From the NCBI GenBank assembly GCA_030280995.1, contig JASXTE010000004.1, positions 14,414,501 to 14,478,500 of the forward strand: a stretch of DNA of 64,000 nt, given 5' to 3'. Source of the DNA: Hemileia vastatrix (lineage: Eukaryota; Basidiomycota; Pucciniomycetes; Pucciniales; Zaghouaniaceae). Shown here piece after piece: positions 12,251 to 23,584 of this stretch. Below the pieces are notes generated by a model, which saw only the letters and a program-made list of their open reading frames with translations, was not told the DNA's origin and did no database searches. A program made the translations under genes and the position numbers. Numbering within the stretch: the stretch's first letter is position 1; every line of letters starts with the position of its first letter.

Positions 12251-12734
12251 CTTCCTCACACTAAAATAATAATAATAATAGGGGGTATCAAACATTACCA
12301 AACAGGCCTAGTGTGTTTCATTTGAAAAAATTCCACACAAGCATGCCATGAAACATGGCTGATGTGGTACTTGGGGTCAAATATGTCCTACTTTTGTACA
12401 ATTTTTTTAACCACAACTCAGCCTACAAATACCCACATCCTCCCAATCAGCTGGGCATCATCTTCCTTCCATCCTCTCCTATATACTATACGTCATAACT
12501 CTTCTCCCCCAGTTCATTTCCAAATCAAATTTTTCTCTTTCACACCACAGTAAGTCTTTTACATTTTATTCAGTTTTTTAGAAACTTTTCTGCTCAAACT
12601 TTTATTCTCACAACCTCTTATTTTTATACAAGGCATCATAAATATCAAAAATCTTTGTTAGCTTCTCCTTTTCTCCAACAAAATTTTTTTATCACTAATT
12701 TCTTTACTTAGTGTTAGTTTATCATTCCTTTCCC

Positions 12735-13981
12735 AAAATCTACTTCTCAAAAATTTACTAAATTAAACTGTCTGAACTTCAGATTGTAATCAACTGGCTC
12801 AAAATTAAATCTAATTTTGATGCCTGTTTGGGCTGTTCAAAGTCCACTCAGGTTGGTTGTCCACCCTCATCAAAATTGAGTTGCTTTAATCAAATGTAAG
12901 TGGAGTTGAAATCAAAAACTAAAGGTAAGATGGATTTTAAAACAAAGAAAACGAGGGAAACATTCAAAAACAATCAAACAAAATACAAGAAAGAAAAGAT
13001 AGCTTCTTTTTCAACTGGTTTTGGAGTTATCAAAAATGATGAAAAGCATGGAATCACATCTGTTTCTTGAAAACTCAACTCTATGTGTCCTTGTTATGAT
13101 CAAATGGAAAAACTCTTTGGAAAAAGTCCTGATGTTGACCCCTTGCACATGAATCAAGGCCCAAGAATGGCTGAGTCTCATAAAAATAGTCAAGATTTTC
13201 CTTTAGATCCCTCACTTGACTCTCCATAATTTGGAGAACCATCTGTGTATTCTGAAATTGAGCTTTATCATCCCATGGTAGTAAGACTAAACTACTTTTG
13301 CTATTACTTTTCTTTTGTAGTGCTGATTTACTTGCCATGTATAACCCAGACCCAAGCCTCATCAAATCTAGAAATTTTCAAGGAGGTAGCTGACAATTAA
13401 AGATTATATGATAAAGAATTAACCCCTTCTAGCAACAGACTCGAGCAAAGAGCTTCTGCTAGTTTTGGGACAGCTCAATCAATTTCAAAGGCTTTTTTTT
13501 TGCTTATGGGGAGATTTTTAATCAATGCAAAAAATGTTATATTTTTTAATTTTGTTTTTATTAAAGAATTTTTCTTAATTTATATCTCTTAATCTTATAA
13601 GTTAAACTTGTTTCAGAAAAAGAAAAAGCGCAAATTGAAATCATGAAGTTTGAGTCTCATAAAAAAACTGCAGAACTTGAACTAATTTTTGAGGAAAAGA
13701 AGTGGTTTCATTCACAATCAAAGGAAGAAATTTTTTTAGATATTGAGAAAGATTGTTTAGATTTTGAGAGGGAGAATGTTAGAATTCAAAGAGAGGATGA
13801 TGAAAAATTCAAAAATAACCAATTTCAATTGGAAAATGTCAAAATTTAGTAACAGGCTGATGAATTAAAAATGAAGCAACTCAATTCTAAAAAATTAAGA
13901 AAAAAAGTATTTTTACTTGCCTGTGTTAATGGAGGTAAGTCAAATGTTGATATTAAAGAGTTGCTTTCTTTACTTAGTTAA
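12735..13981 (+). pseudogene. SANT/Myb-like transposon protein, copy A, decayed
   Basis: The N-terminal helix block reads QIVINWLKIKSNFDACLG at about 12780, the counterpart of HFILINWLKLKTYYDSCFG in copy C and YLIFINWLRTKTKYNSFFG in copy D. A middle block near 13085-13160 reads YDQMEKLFGKSPDVDP, matching YKEMDAIFGEQADVNP in C. The ORF at 13643-13849 is a charged, heptad-like coiled coil (ELELIFEEKKW...DFERENVRIQREDDEKF), and the tail ends KELLSLLS at 13981. PIF/Harbinger elements are known to encode a second SANT/Myb protein that helps the transposase reach DNA. Assigning this family to that role is inference from context. Stops and frameshifts break the chain. Confidence 0.65.
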
Positions 13982-14295
13982 AATTAATTGAATATTAATT
14001 CATTTCTTTCTTAATTTCTTCCAACAATTCAAATATCTCTTTCCTTAGAATTTTAAACTTTTTAACATTTTTTTGTATAAATAAAATACTTATATCTAAT
14101 AATCTAGATCCTACTCTGTAAATCAAACTTTCTATTTTTTCTTCTATTAAGCTTAGGAGTTTTTCTTTTTTCATGGATTTATCACTTTCTTTTATTTGTT
14201 CCCAAATACTATCAACATCCATAGATTATTTACTTTTGCTTTTTTTGACCACCAAATAATTTCTAAGTAAAAAAAATTTATGTCAATTTTTTTTT

Positions 14296-14430
14296 GGAAA
14301 TACCCTCGCCTGCTATTTACCATAGCAGGGGGTGGGGATCACCATTTATTTTCTAAGTCAGAAAAACATTTGATACAAAAAAATGGCAATACTCTCCCCT
14401 GTGTTTTATTAAAGTAGGGGAATAGATTTC
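14296..14430 (+). repeat. Paired internal palindromes, copy A
   Basis: Two related sites of about 48 bp lie at 14296-14343 and 14385-14430. The first has a perfect 8-bp stem CCTGCTAT/ATAGCAGG around a 5-base loop; both carry the frame ATACyCTC...GGGG. They follow the SANT-like gene directly, as in copies C (37891-38010) and D (60632-60772). Their outer halves resemble the terminal AGGGGGTATC. Confidence 0.65.
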
Positions 14431-15589
14431 CAAAATTCATGTTCATTTCATAAATTAACATGTAAAAAAGCCTTATAGGATAATTAACAAACCTAAATTA
14501 ATGAAAATTCAAGTAAAAATGTGAGTGGGAATTTTTTGTGACCAAATTCAATGAAATAAAACACAAATGTATACATGAACCTCATGAGAAAAATAAATTT
14601 CCTCATGATAACCATTATAAAACCTACAGTCTGATGGCTCAGTAATTTGGGTAAGTAGATTATCATATATGAATTGTAAAATGTTAATTTGTGAAATAAA
14701 AATAAAAGTTGAAAACCTATATTACACTCCAAACTTAATCAAAGTTGAATAAACCTTACCTAAAAGTTCTCCTCAAACTACCAAAATAAAAAAGTCCCAA
14801 ATGTTCAACAAAAGAGTCCCAAAAGTTTTCAAAAAGATTCACAAAAGTACCCAAAAAGTGTTCCAAATTTTTCCAAAAAAAGTGTCCTGAAAGTCCATTG
14901 AAACCTCCTCAAAAATTTCCAGGGAAGTGCTAAAAGGATTCCAGAAAAGTGTTAAAAAGTGCCAAAAAAAAGTTTGAAAAATAGACCTGAAATAGCCCAA
15001 AAACACCTAAAATTCACTGAGTTATGGTTTGAAAATGTTTCTTGAAGGTTTTAACAAAATTAGATAAAAAAAAAAAGGTCAAAAAAACCTCAAAGTAGGT
15101 GGAAATTTATTGTAAAATGATTCCAAATGATTCCAAAGCGATTTAGCAAAGAAAAAGGCCAAAAAAGTAAAAATGCCTAAAAATGACCAAAAAACACCAT
15201 AAAGTCAATAAATCAAGAATAAAAATGGGGGAAAAGGAAATAAGAACAGATAAATCAGAAATCAAAAAAAAGATGATAAAAAAAAGAAAAAAAAAGAGAC
15301 AAGAAAAAAGAAATTTCAATTAGCAATTAAATTTAAAAAAATGAGAAAGTGACTTACTTTGAGTGCTGTGAAGTGAGAAGTATCAGAGCCAATAATGGAT
15401 GATGAAAGTTAGAGATGAAGAGAAAATGAAATATCTTAGTGAGACAGAATCTTAGAAATTTTATGCATTTGAAAATTTTATGCAATTTCAATTCTAGGAG
15501 CTGAACCAAAACAAATGAAACTGAGAAACTGGGGAATTTAATTTACAAAAATTATTACACAAAAAACAAAATTTTAAATCAGTTAAGCT
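14431..15589. other. Non-coding centre of Harbinger A with a short minisatellite
   Basis: No gene is seen. The block at 14480-14660 matches 60880-60980 in copy D and 37680-37790 in C (complement). Bases 14760-14960 repeat a loose unit around CCCAAAAGT and TTCCAAA every 15-25 bases. Bases 15240-15340 are purine-rich. Confidence 0.5.
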
Positions 15590-16060
15590 AGGCCCTCAAA
15601 ATGAGAAAGGGTGATTGGTAGTATTTTAGCATGCATAGAAGTGGGTTGAGATGATGAAGTACTGTTAGATTCTATTGGTGAAGGTGGATCATGAATCTCA
15701 TCTTCATAAAGCTCATTCCATTCATCATTTAGGTTAGCAAGAAGATTGTGGAATAAAAGACAAGCAATAATTAATTCTAAAGCAACCTGATCTTCAATTA
15801 TTCAAATAAACTATTAAATTCAGGAAAATTTGTAAAAAAAGTCTGTTGAAAGCTAGCTTCAGGAATGTTGGCAAAAACATCAAGGTGATAATGAGTTTGG
15901 TGTCATATGGAATGTGTTCTAGGAAATAAGTAGTGGTTCTCCAACATGTTTCACATGAGAGCCAAGTCAAGTTCTGCATCAGAATTTGTATCAGAGTTAA
16001 ATATTAGATAAAGAGCTACAGCTGCAGCAGTGATCTAAATTTGATGGCAGACTGAAAGTG
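15590..16060 (-). pseudogene. PIF/Harbinger transposase, internally deleted (copy A)
   Basis: On the minus strand the N-terminal part reads NSDAELDLAL, ENHYLFPRTHSI, HYHLDVFANIPEASFQQTF (about 16000-15810). It then jumps to the C-terminal part LLFHNLLANLNDEWNELYEDE (15760-15690). The whole catalytic middle is gone and several stops are present, so the copy is a deletion derivative. The DEWNELYE block recurs in copies B (near 47090) and C (near 21385), which ties the three together. It would depend on a transposase made elsewhere. Confidence 0.7.
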
Positions 16061-16439
16061 GCATTTTATGTTAGTGAACAGTGGTAAAGATTAAGGGTAA
16101 GTGTAATATTATGGGATTGATTCAGTTCTGGTAATTCATATACCTTACTCATATGAATAAGCCCTTAAGGATTAGGTGAAAAAAATCTAGGTGTTGGTGC
16201 TTTTTTACCTAGTGCTGACTATTCATGATTATTAAAGGAAGTGTTTTGATGACTTGTTTGACCCAAAAGAAGATGTTTTTGGGGACAAATACTCTCTTGA
16301 AATACACCTTTCCAGGGCAGGTGTAATTAATTTTTTGATGGTGGGTTTGGTACCCTTTTTTTGGAGTGTTTATGAGATTTATTTGGTAATTTTTTAGACC
16401 CCCTAATAATAATAATTGTTAATTTTTCCTATTCTTAGA

Positions 16440-16880
16440 ATTTTTTAAAGAGAGTAGGTAAGCTATTAATCTCCTTGGAAAGGACTCATCTGTCATATCA
16501 AGTGGGCTTACCCTTGTACCTTAATAAATATTCAGGATCCTTTTTAAAGTGAGAATTATTTCTCTTAAGATTTTCTCAATCTCAGAATTATCATTTATTT
16601 TCAGAGCATTCTTTTTTGTTCTTCATCTTCTTTTTGGAAATAAATCATCAAATGACTTATAAGGTTTTATCAAGGATATTGGAAATACAGGATTTTTTCT
16701 ATTGTAAAGAGAAAATACAATAACTTCTACAGCATTATTCCAATCATTCTTTTGAAAATAAATGGACTAGTTAAAGGGTCTTTCAGCTTATTATTGCCTT
16801 TAAAGCTAAGATGTCCTGTAGATATCAATATTTCATCCCCTTTTTCAGCCAGGCTATGCCAGAAGTCCAGTAAATCTCAT
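16440..16880 (-). pseudogene. Integrase tail of element 3
   Basis: The minus strand reads AEKGDEILISTGHLSFKG, LKDPLTSPFIFKRMIG, then after a one-base shift GNNAVEVIVF and RKNPVFPISLIKPYKSF, ending in a chromodomain-like EYLLRYKGKPT with stops. This aligns with 4382-3951 of element 2. Upstream, the core resumes only at 18111, across an insertion. Confidence 0.75.
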
Positions 16881-16884
16881 TTTG

Positions 16885-18110
16885 AATTACTGGAAATAAA
16901 TGAGAGACAAAATGTGTGCAAATTATATATAAAGATTAATATTATACTGAAATATAAAATTATATAACAATATTATAATAATATAATTAGATTAAGTGTT
17001 ATATAGATTTTATTACTATATAAACTTTATATAAAATTAAGAAGTATATAATACACTACACTATATCACATATGGGGGATTTTTATGCACTTAACATTTA
17101 TAGATCAATAAATAAATAAATAAATATTTTTATTTTAACTATAAGTAATAAAATAAAATTTTAATGTAATTAATAAGTGAATTAATTATATATACAAAGT
17201 AAATACACCTCATATCTAACAATCAGTAACTATTGGGCACTTTTTTGACTCACAATTGTGTCATCAAAGCAATTAAACAAGTGAAACACTTTATTTAATA
17301 AAAGTAAGTGTTTTATTCCAATAATCAGTAATTCCATTAAAATAACTACTTTTTTAATTTAAAATAAATATTATACTAGATAAATTAGTTTAAATTATTT
17401 AATTACTCATGTTTTATACTTTATTAACTAATTACATTAATTCTTTTCATTAAAATGGTATAATATTTATGTTTCTTTTAAACTGATTAATTGAATAATT
17501 ATGAAACCTGTTTTAAAATTAACATAGTTAAATTCTTCTGTTTGATAGCAATTTAATGTCCCACTTAATATTATTACATTTTTTGAGGTCTTTAATGAGT
17601 GGATACATTGGGTTTTTATTCCTGTTTTAGTCAATTGTTTCATGGCAACCTCATATAATTTTCACCCTTATCTTTAATTTGTTTTATGTTATTTTTAATC
17701 TGTAATTACATCTGGGTAACATTTCAGAGGGCCTTATTTGTCTATATAAAGGCCTTGGTTCCTCCTTTGTAGTCTGCATTACTTACATTACTTAAAATTT
17801 TTAAATAACAACTATTGTTACAAATATAGATATTTTCTATCAATTTTATTGTGGCATTTAATCCCTTTAGAAATTAAGAAATATATATATAAATAAGGTT
17901 GCTATATCTGCCGTTCAATATTATTTTTTATTTGTTAATAGCATAGAAAAGTATTACTTACATATAACATTTTAATGAAATTCCCCAACAATTCAATTGC
18001 AGTTATATTCATTACCCTTTTATTTGTCCTATTCCTCTTTTCTTTTCTATATCCATTTTTCCCTCCTTCTTCTTCCACTTAATTTACTCCATCTTCTAAA
18101 TGACCAGCCA
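16885..18110. mobile_element. AT-rich insertion splitting element 3's integrase
   Basis: About 1.2 kb separates two halves of one integrase. Both borders carry nearly the same 12-mer, CCAGTAAATCTC at 16874-16885 and CCAATAAATTTC at 18108-18119, which looks like a diverged target duplication. Inside, 17735-17770 holds TCTATATAAAGGCC, a promoter-like TATA box, which hints at a solo LTR or a small DNA element. No coding capacity is seen, and I cannot assign a family. Confidence 0.45.
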
Positions 18111-19000
18111 ATAAATTTCACTAAATGTGCCATCTTTACGAGACTTATCCTATCTTTTCTTTTCATATTGAAAAGACTTTTGAATACAACTGTCTGCATC
18201 TTTTCTTCATATCTGTTGCATGTGAAGGAAGGATTTAGCATCAGAATGAGTATCAATTTTGGGTAAACTACTATTAAGTAAGTTAGCAGAATTATTTGGT
18301 ACATAAGCAGTCAAGAGCTCAAAAGGTTTCCTTTCACTGACTGAATGAACAGTACTGTTTTAGGAAAATTAAAGACCAGGAAATAAAGTGACCCAATCAT
18401 GAGATAATCTCTCATTAATTCCAAGCCAAAAGCAGTGCATCTTCTGATCATGTGTTTCAGTGTTTGAATCATTCTCTTAGCCATTCCATCAGTTTGAGGG
18501 TGGTGAGCTGTCAAAAACTTTAATTCACATCCACAAATATCTATCAATGACATCTAAAATTAAGAAGTAAACTTTGGATCCCTATCAGAGATATTTGCTT
18601 TTGGAGAACCCTCAGTTTTAAACATATTTAATCATCATAGAAAAGCCAATTCCTTTGTGGAAACTTCTTTATGAGTAGTAATGACTATAAACATTTTTTT
18701 TAAATCTGTCTACAATAATACAAAAGCACTTGAACCTTTCCTTTCCTGCTGTTGGTAAACCAGTTACAAATTGCATGTTAATAATTTTCCATGGTTGTTT
18801 TGGTTTCTCAATCTTTTGCATTAATCAAGCTCTTTTATCAGTAATTTTCTTGGGTTTTTGTCATTCATCACAGGATTCAACATAAGAGTTTGCATAATCA
18901 GAAATATTAATCCACAAAGCTGTATTTTTCAGTCTGATAAGTATTTTCTCCAGGTCAAAGTGACCAGCTAATATTTCATCATGACATAGTTTCAACATGA
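18111..19000 (-). pseudogene. Integrase core of element 3
   Basis: The ORF at 18553-18311 reads LKFLTAHHPQTDGMAKRMIQ; the catalytic glutamate of GLAERM is lysine here. Upstream on the minus strand ISDRDPKFTS keeps the second catalytic aspartate (about 18580), while the first is glutamine (INMQFVTGL, about 18770). Near 18290-18330, KGNLLSS and GKPFELL-type sequence mark the end of the core. Stops lie at about 18557 and 18563. The enzyme is dead. Confidence 0.8.
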
Positions 19001-19024
19001 CTTCTTTCATGGAATGAGAAATAA

Positions 19025-20165
19025 CTATAATATTAATCAGTTCTCTTCTGTAATATATATAACCATTCTCAATGGAGTATTTCCTTTTTATTTAGTGCTC
19101 TGGTACGTGAAAGGCATTGCTGCTATCAAAGATTGTATAGATGCATCCTTGGGGTCATTAAGAATGGTTGATAGTTTGTTTAACAAAAAATTTTCTTCAT
19201 ATGAGTCCAGTATGAGTTACATCAGTTCTTTTTCCATATTCACAATAGGGGGTATCAAAGTTAGAAATCTTCCATTTCAAAATACCTTATTTTTCCACAA
19301 AATCAACCATGACTATTTTTAAAACATGACATATTGTGCCCCCAAAACACCTTTTTATTGAGAGTTAATGTCAAGTTTTTGGCTTTCTTTTTGTGTTGTG
19401 AAATTCCTTTTAAATTATTACAAATTTCCAACTTTGAAACCCCTAATATATATACACCAAAGATATGTGTAACATCTTCCTCTGGTAAATATTCAAGATT
19501 AGAATCATTTTTTGGAAGAGTTAATCAGGACAGCATATCTATATTGGAATGCATGTTTCCTAAACTATGGATGATTATCATTCTTCCTATATATTCTGGT
19601 ACTTCTAGTTTCTATCTAAAAATGTGAATATTTGGGGTTCCCATTTCAATAATGATTCAACTGAAAAACAATCAGTGACCCATTCAAATTTTTAGTTTTC
19701 TGTGTAGTAATTTAATTTATCAAGATCCCACACAGCTGCGAAACATTCAAGTTGAGTAGCTTAATATTTAATATCTCTCTTTCTCAACTTTCTTGAAGTA
19801 TATGAAATTACTATCTCAGAAAATTTATTACTGATGAAATTTTCCTGGTGGAGGGCAGCTCTAAGTCAAATGAAACAGGCATCAGTATATAAAAAAATGG
19901 TTCATTAAGATATGGTAGTCCTAGTATAGGTGCAGAAACCAATTTTTTTTAATGTATCAAAGTATCTTTTTCTCTTGTTATTCCAGAAAAATGCTTCTTC
20001 CTTTACAATAAATGTTGTGGAAGGTGCAGCTATTACTTGATAATTCTTAATGTATTGTGTATAATAACCACACATACCCAGAAAACTCTGTACTTCCTTC
20101 ACACTAGTAGTGAATACACTTGCTGAGTAGCAAAAATCTTTTTCTAGTCAACACATATTTGTAAG
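19025..20165 (-). pseudogene. RNase H and RT end of element 3
   Basis: The minus strand from 20102 reads MKEVQSFLGMCGYYTQYIKNYQ, the RT-RNase H connection, then EEAFFWNNKRKRYFDTLKK. RNase H pieces follow (KRDIKY.ATQLECFAAVWDL, then WVTDCFSVESLL) to about 19640. The linker continues with LPEEDVTHIFGVYI and, after the MITE at 19247-19444, VNMEKEL and KLSTILNDPKDAS. It aligns with element 2 at 6216-5266. RT upstream of the connection is missing; the homology ends at about 20165. Confidence 0.75.
19247..19444. mobile_element. 198-bp MITE with Harbinger-like ends
   Basis: Left end AGGGGGTATCAAAGTTAGAA and right end (complement) AGGGGTTTCAAAGTTGGAAA form an inverted repeat of about 24 bp. The flanks are AAT at 19244-19246 and AAT at 19445-19447. 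It interrupts the linker between GVYI and VNMEKEL of element 3; element 2 shows the uninterrupted arrangement. Confidence 0.75.
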
Positions 20166-20317
20166 CTTGAGACAACATGTCATAATAAATTTACAGAATG
20201 AATAAAATAAACATTTCTTGCTCATTTGTTGGCAAATTCCCACTTCCCACTCATCACCTAAGCCTTCTACTGAAAATAATGAAGCACCTCTCCACTAAGA
20301 AACAAATTTAATTAGCT

Positions 20318-21540
20318 ATGAATGCTATCACTTTAGTTTTATCCACTGACTCTGATTCTGACTCTGGTTTGGAAGACACTTTAGTTTATTTGTCTTTTCT
20401 TTGCAAAAAGCCTTACGTCATCCCAAGGGGGCCAAATCTTTATCATGATCCCAGATATGATCTTGCCCCAATTCTTCAAATTCCTCATTCTTTTCCACTC
20501 TTCTCCTGATTCTTTTTTCTAAATTTCTCAACTAATGTCCAATAATCCTATCTTCCATAATAATTCCCATAACAAACAGCATAATCCTGCCTTTCAACTT
20601 GCTGTAGCACCATGATGCTTTGATTCAAATGGAAATGGTCCTGCTGCAAGACTTCTAGATAATCTCTTTACCATAGGATATGGTACAGTCATATTATTCA
20701 CCAAGAGCTGCATGATCTCTATCCTTTCTCTCAAGTCTCAAACACTTACTTGGCCAACTCCACAACAGAAACTAAAATCCTCTCAAGTAATACAAGCCAA
20801 ATGTTTCCCTGGATATGTAGGTTTTGTTGATTGTACAACTATACCTTTGAGCCAAAAGCCTGCACATTATGGAAACCATTATTTTGATTTCAAAAAAATG
20901 TTTCTTCAAAATGTTCTCTAATTTCACATCTTTCATAAACTAACTTTTTATCTTCTTTGTAGATACTATATTGACGTTAAACTTGTCTGTGACGTCAACA
21001 AAAAGATTATTTCTTTTCATAGTGGCATCCCCAGCTCATCTCATGACTCTTCCATGTTCCAAAGAATGAAGATTTCTCAAAATCCTGAATAATACTTTGA
21101 AAAATCTCAGTAACTCCTTGCAGACTCAGCATATGCAAGTGTAAAGTGCATTATACCTGCTTTCCCTGGTGCAACTTTAGAAAATGACCCCATAACCACC
21201 TTTAATTATCACTTTTCACAATCAAGAGTATGGACTGAACATGCTATTGGGATTTTAAAGGGAGGTTTTTCAAGTCTCCAGGAACTCAGAATCCAATTTC
21301 AAAAAAAATGGAAGTCAAAACTGCAAATCATTGGATAATTACTTGTGTTATACCCCACAATATCCGATCTTATTTAAAAGATGAGTGGAATAATCTATAT
21401 GAAGAAGAGGATTCTTAACCAGCACTGGCTCTCCTGTCCCTTGAATCACAAAAAATTCATTAAGCCAGCATACGCTCTGTCATTATGCCAATCACCCTCC
21501 AAGATTTTGAAACACAACACATTTTTTTTCATACTCTTCA
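20318..21540 (+). pseudogene. PIF/Harbinger DDE transposase, copy C
   Basis: The N terminus reads DSDSDSGLEDTLVYL and YVIPRGPNLYHDPRYDLAPIL. After a shift near 20510 it continues NPIFHNNSHNKQHNPAFQLA and NLFTIGYGTVILFTKS. The DDE domain starts with GYVGFVDCTTIPLSQKP, holding the first catalytic aspartate, followed by GNHYFDFKK. A phase-2 intron of 63 bp fits at 20900-20962 (GTTTCT donor, CTAAC branch, TTTGTAG acceptor) and joins to YYIDVKLVCDVNKK. The second exon has SHDSSMF, LLADSAYA and the glutamate in RVWTEHAIGILKGG, where the usual arginine is glycine. In-frame stops lie at about 21091 and 21112, and frames shift near 21310. The C terminus has DEWNNLYEEED. The family cuts and pastes DNA and makes 3-bp target duplications. 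Confidence 0.8.
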
Positions 21541-22280
21541 AATGTTCAACTTGTCTGCTTAATTCACTTGGGTTGCTGGTTTTTTTTGCATATTCATTTT
21601 TTTTGAATTTACAGTGAATATTTCTTTTTGGATGTCTGATTTGTTTTCATTCACCAGCTCAACATAAAAGAGCATATTTTCTGCAATCGTATAATGTTTC
21701 ACCATTTCTTTTTTTATTCATCCCTCATATCCATTTCCTCCTTTCCTCAAACATCCCTCAAACAATTTGGTTTCACATATTTTATCATCTCATCTCTCCA
21801 GGTTAGTCATTTTATTCATTTCAATTGATTTTTTGATAGCTAATTATAATTTTTTTTTCTGTTTTCTTTTTTTTTTGTAAGTGGTTCTTATTGTGGTTTT
21901 CAAGGTTAAATTAATTCTTTTTTTTTGTTATTTCTCTCCCTTTTTTCTCTTTTTTTTACTCTTAATCATCTCCTCTTTATTCCTCCTTGGCCTGGTCATT
22001 ATCCCAACTTTCCCAACTTCTTGGTGCCCTCATTCCCACCTTTACCTTCTCTTTGGCTGCCTCTCACCCCCCTTTCCTTCCTCCTTGGCTGCCAATATCT
22101 TCCCTTCCTCCCCCCTTCACCCACTTCAAACCTCCCCTATAACCTCTTCAAACCACCCCCACACCCACTTCAAACCTCCACTACACTCTCTTCAAACCCC
22201 CCCTCAAACTACCCCTACACCCAATTCAAACCCCCCTTTAACCCCCTCAAATACCCCACTAAACTACCTGTACATCCGCT
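21541..22280 (+). other. 3' region of Harbinger C transposase, C-rich arm
   Basis: Bases 21640-22010 match 62880-62480 of copy D on the opposite strand, so they belong to the transposon. Bases 22080-22260 are a C-rich minisatellite built on CTTCAAACC with runs of 4-7 C, the mirror of the G-rich arm at 35650-35930. ORFs here are low-complexity and not credible. Confidence 0.6.
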
Positions 22281-23398
22281 ATGGTAAGGTAAACTCTTAC
22301 AGTCGCCTTGCTGTAAGCAGAATCCGGAGGAGATATGTGGATTTAGCTGAAAACCCCGTCCTTCCAATAAAAATAACAAAATGGGAATTCTAAATCACTA
22401 AGCTAACCAGTCTACTTGGATCTGATTAATAAAAATAATGAAACTCTAAAATAATTAACGCTTATTGAGATTTAAATAAAAGTGGCTGATGAGAAAAGAA
22501 ATACTGATAACAACAATTAAGGTGTACCAGTGAAAGATCTGAAAAGATTGACTTTTATGTTTTTATAATAATTTGAGTTTTTACGAGACAGCAATAATCA
22601 AGTCCCAGTGATGAAGACCTTTCTAAAGATACCCTGTATGAAGTGTTATTTTAATTGTTGAGTAGTATTTCTAAAATGTTATATATAAAATATAAAGTTA
22701 TAAGGGTATTACAAATTTATTTAATTTGTTGAGTAATAAAAAATGAGACCATGGTGGTTAAAGATTAAGCTGTATGATGTATCCCCCCTCAATTTCGAGT
22801 TTGAGAGGCGCTTAAGTATTCCTAGTCACGTGCCTAAGTTTTCCCCTCCAGAGCTCACCCAGAGTCAATCCGGAGCCCGTATGGAGTGCGTACGGAGTCA
22901 AAGCGGAGTCTGTACAGAGTCCAAACGGAGTCTGTCCGGACTTCCGGACTCAATTAGAACCTTTAAAACTATACTTAAAATCTAGAAAAATTACACAGGA
23001 TAGAGCCACTTTCCCTTTACATTCCAAACTAATTTTCGTAGTCTGCGCAGCTCTAATTTCCTCGTGAAAATTCATCAAAGTTAAGTAATTTCTGAAAACG
23101 TAAATATTTCTATAAATCTTTAAAATTCATTTAAAAATAGTAAAAATTCTGGATAAATTTCCCAAGGTTCTTGAGTGACTCGACTTGATACTTATAAACT
23201 TTTCAGACCGTAAAAATAAGTTTTCTCCGTAAAATAAATTGATTTCGTGTAGGCATTTGCTTTTAACCAAATTTCTTTATATTTAAAACTCAAATAAATT
23301 TAATAAAACCCTTTTTATAAAATAATAACGCCAATCTTGCACGCCGTAATAACTCCATTTACGCACTTAGGTGCCATACTAAACTTTAGGCTACCACA
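22281..23398 (-). repeat. 3' LTR of element 4
   Basis: On the minus strand it runs from TGTGGTAGCC (23398) to CCTTACCAT (22281) and matches 34436-35532 nearly base for base. It includes a run of GGAGTC-type repeats at 22872-22960 that is one or two units longer than in the other LTR. Confidence 0.93.
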
Positions 23399-23408
23399 TC
23401 CTCCCTCC
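23399..23408 (-). other. Polypurine tract of element 4
   Basis: On the minus strand GGAGGGAGGA lies directly against the TGTGGTAG start of the 3' LTR. This is where plus-strand DNA synthesis is primed in LTR elements. It confirms that the element reads leftward. Confidence 0.85.
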
Positions 23409-23584
23409 AATTGAGAATGTCCCCATTCTTAAAACTTTGCATAAGTTATCGAACACAATATTCATCTTTAACCTTCAACCACCATCTTCTTTAATCAACT
23501 TTAAAATTCGTCTTCATCAATATGTCTTTCAAAGAACTTGTCGCTCCATGTGAACTCTGAGCTCGATACCAGGTACCTTGTTTA

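Larger units (their letters stand above)
12280..16404. mobile_element. PIF/Harbinger-type DNA transposon, copy A
   Basis: The ends are inverted repeats: AGGGGGTATCAAACATTACC at left, and at right the complement of AGGGGGTCTAAAAAATTACC. Both are flanked by the 3-bp duplication AAT (12277-12279 and 16405-16407). Length is 4125 bp. The left half reads rightward into a SANT-like gene; the right half reads leftward into a deleted transposase. The same arrangement and nearly the same length occur in copy D (59357-63489). It landed just downstream of element 3's integrase. Confidence 0.8.
11465..20190 (-). mobile_element. Ty3/gypsy retrotransposon (element 3), truncated and thrice interrupted
   Basis: It is a leftward-reading relative of element 2, sharing the GNNAVEVI / KNPVF tail and the RNase H linker. 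The visible order is RT end (20165), RNase H, integrase, tail, LTR. It is broken by Harbinger A (12280-16404) just after the integrase stop, by an AT-rich insert at 16885-18110, and by a MITE at 19247-19444. Gag, protease and most of RT are missing, cut off at the junction with Harbinger C near 20190. Confidence 0.75.

Noticed and set aside
13081..13365. 94-residue minus-strand ORF, open and with normal composition
   Set aside because: The plus strand of the same bases encodes the SANT-like protein conserved in copies C and D, so this ORF is a shadow.
21881..22393. 170- and 120-residue ORFs in two frames rich in Pro, Ser, Leu and Phe
   Set aside because: They follow from the C- and T-rich minisatellite of the transposon and extend across the LTR border, so they cannot be an inherited gene.
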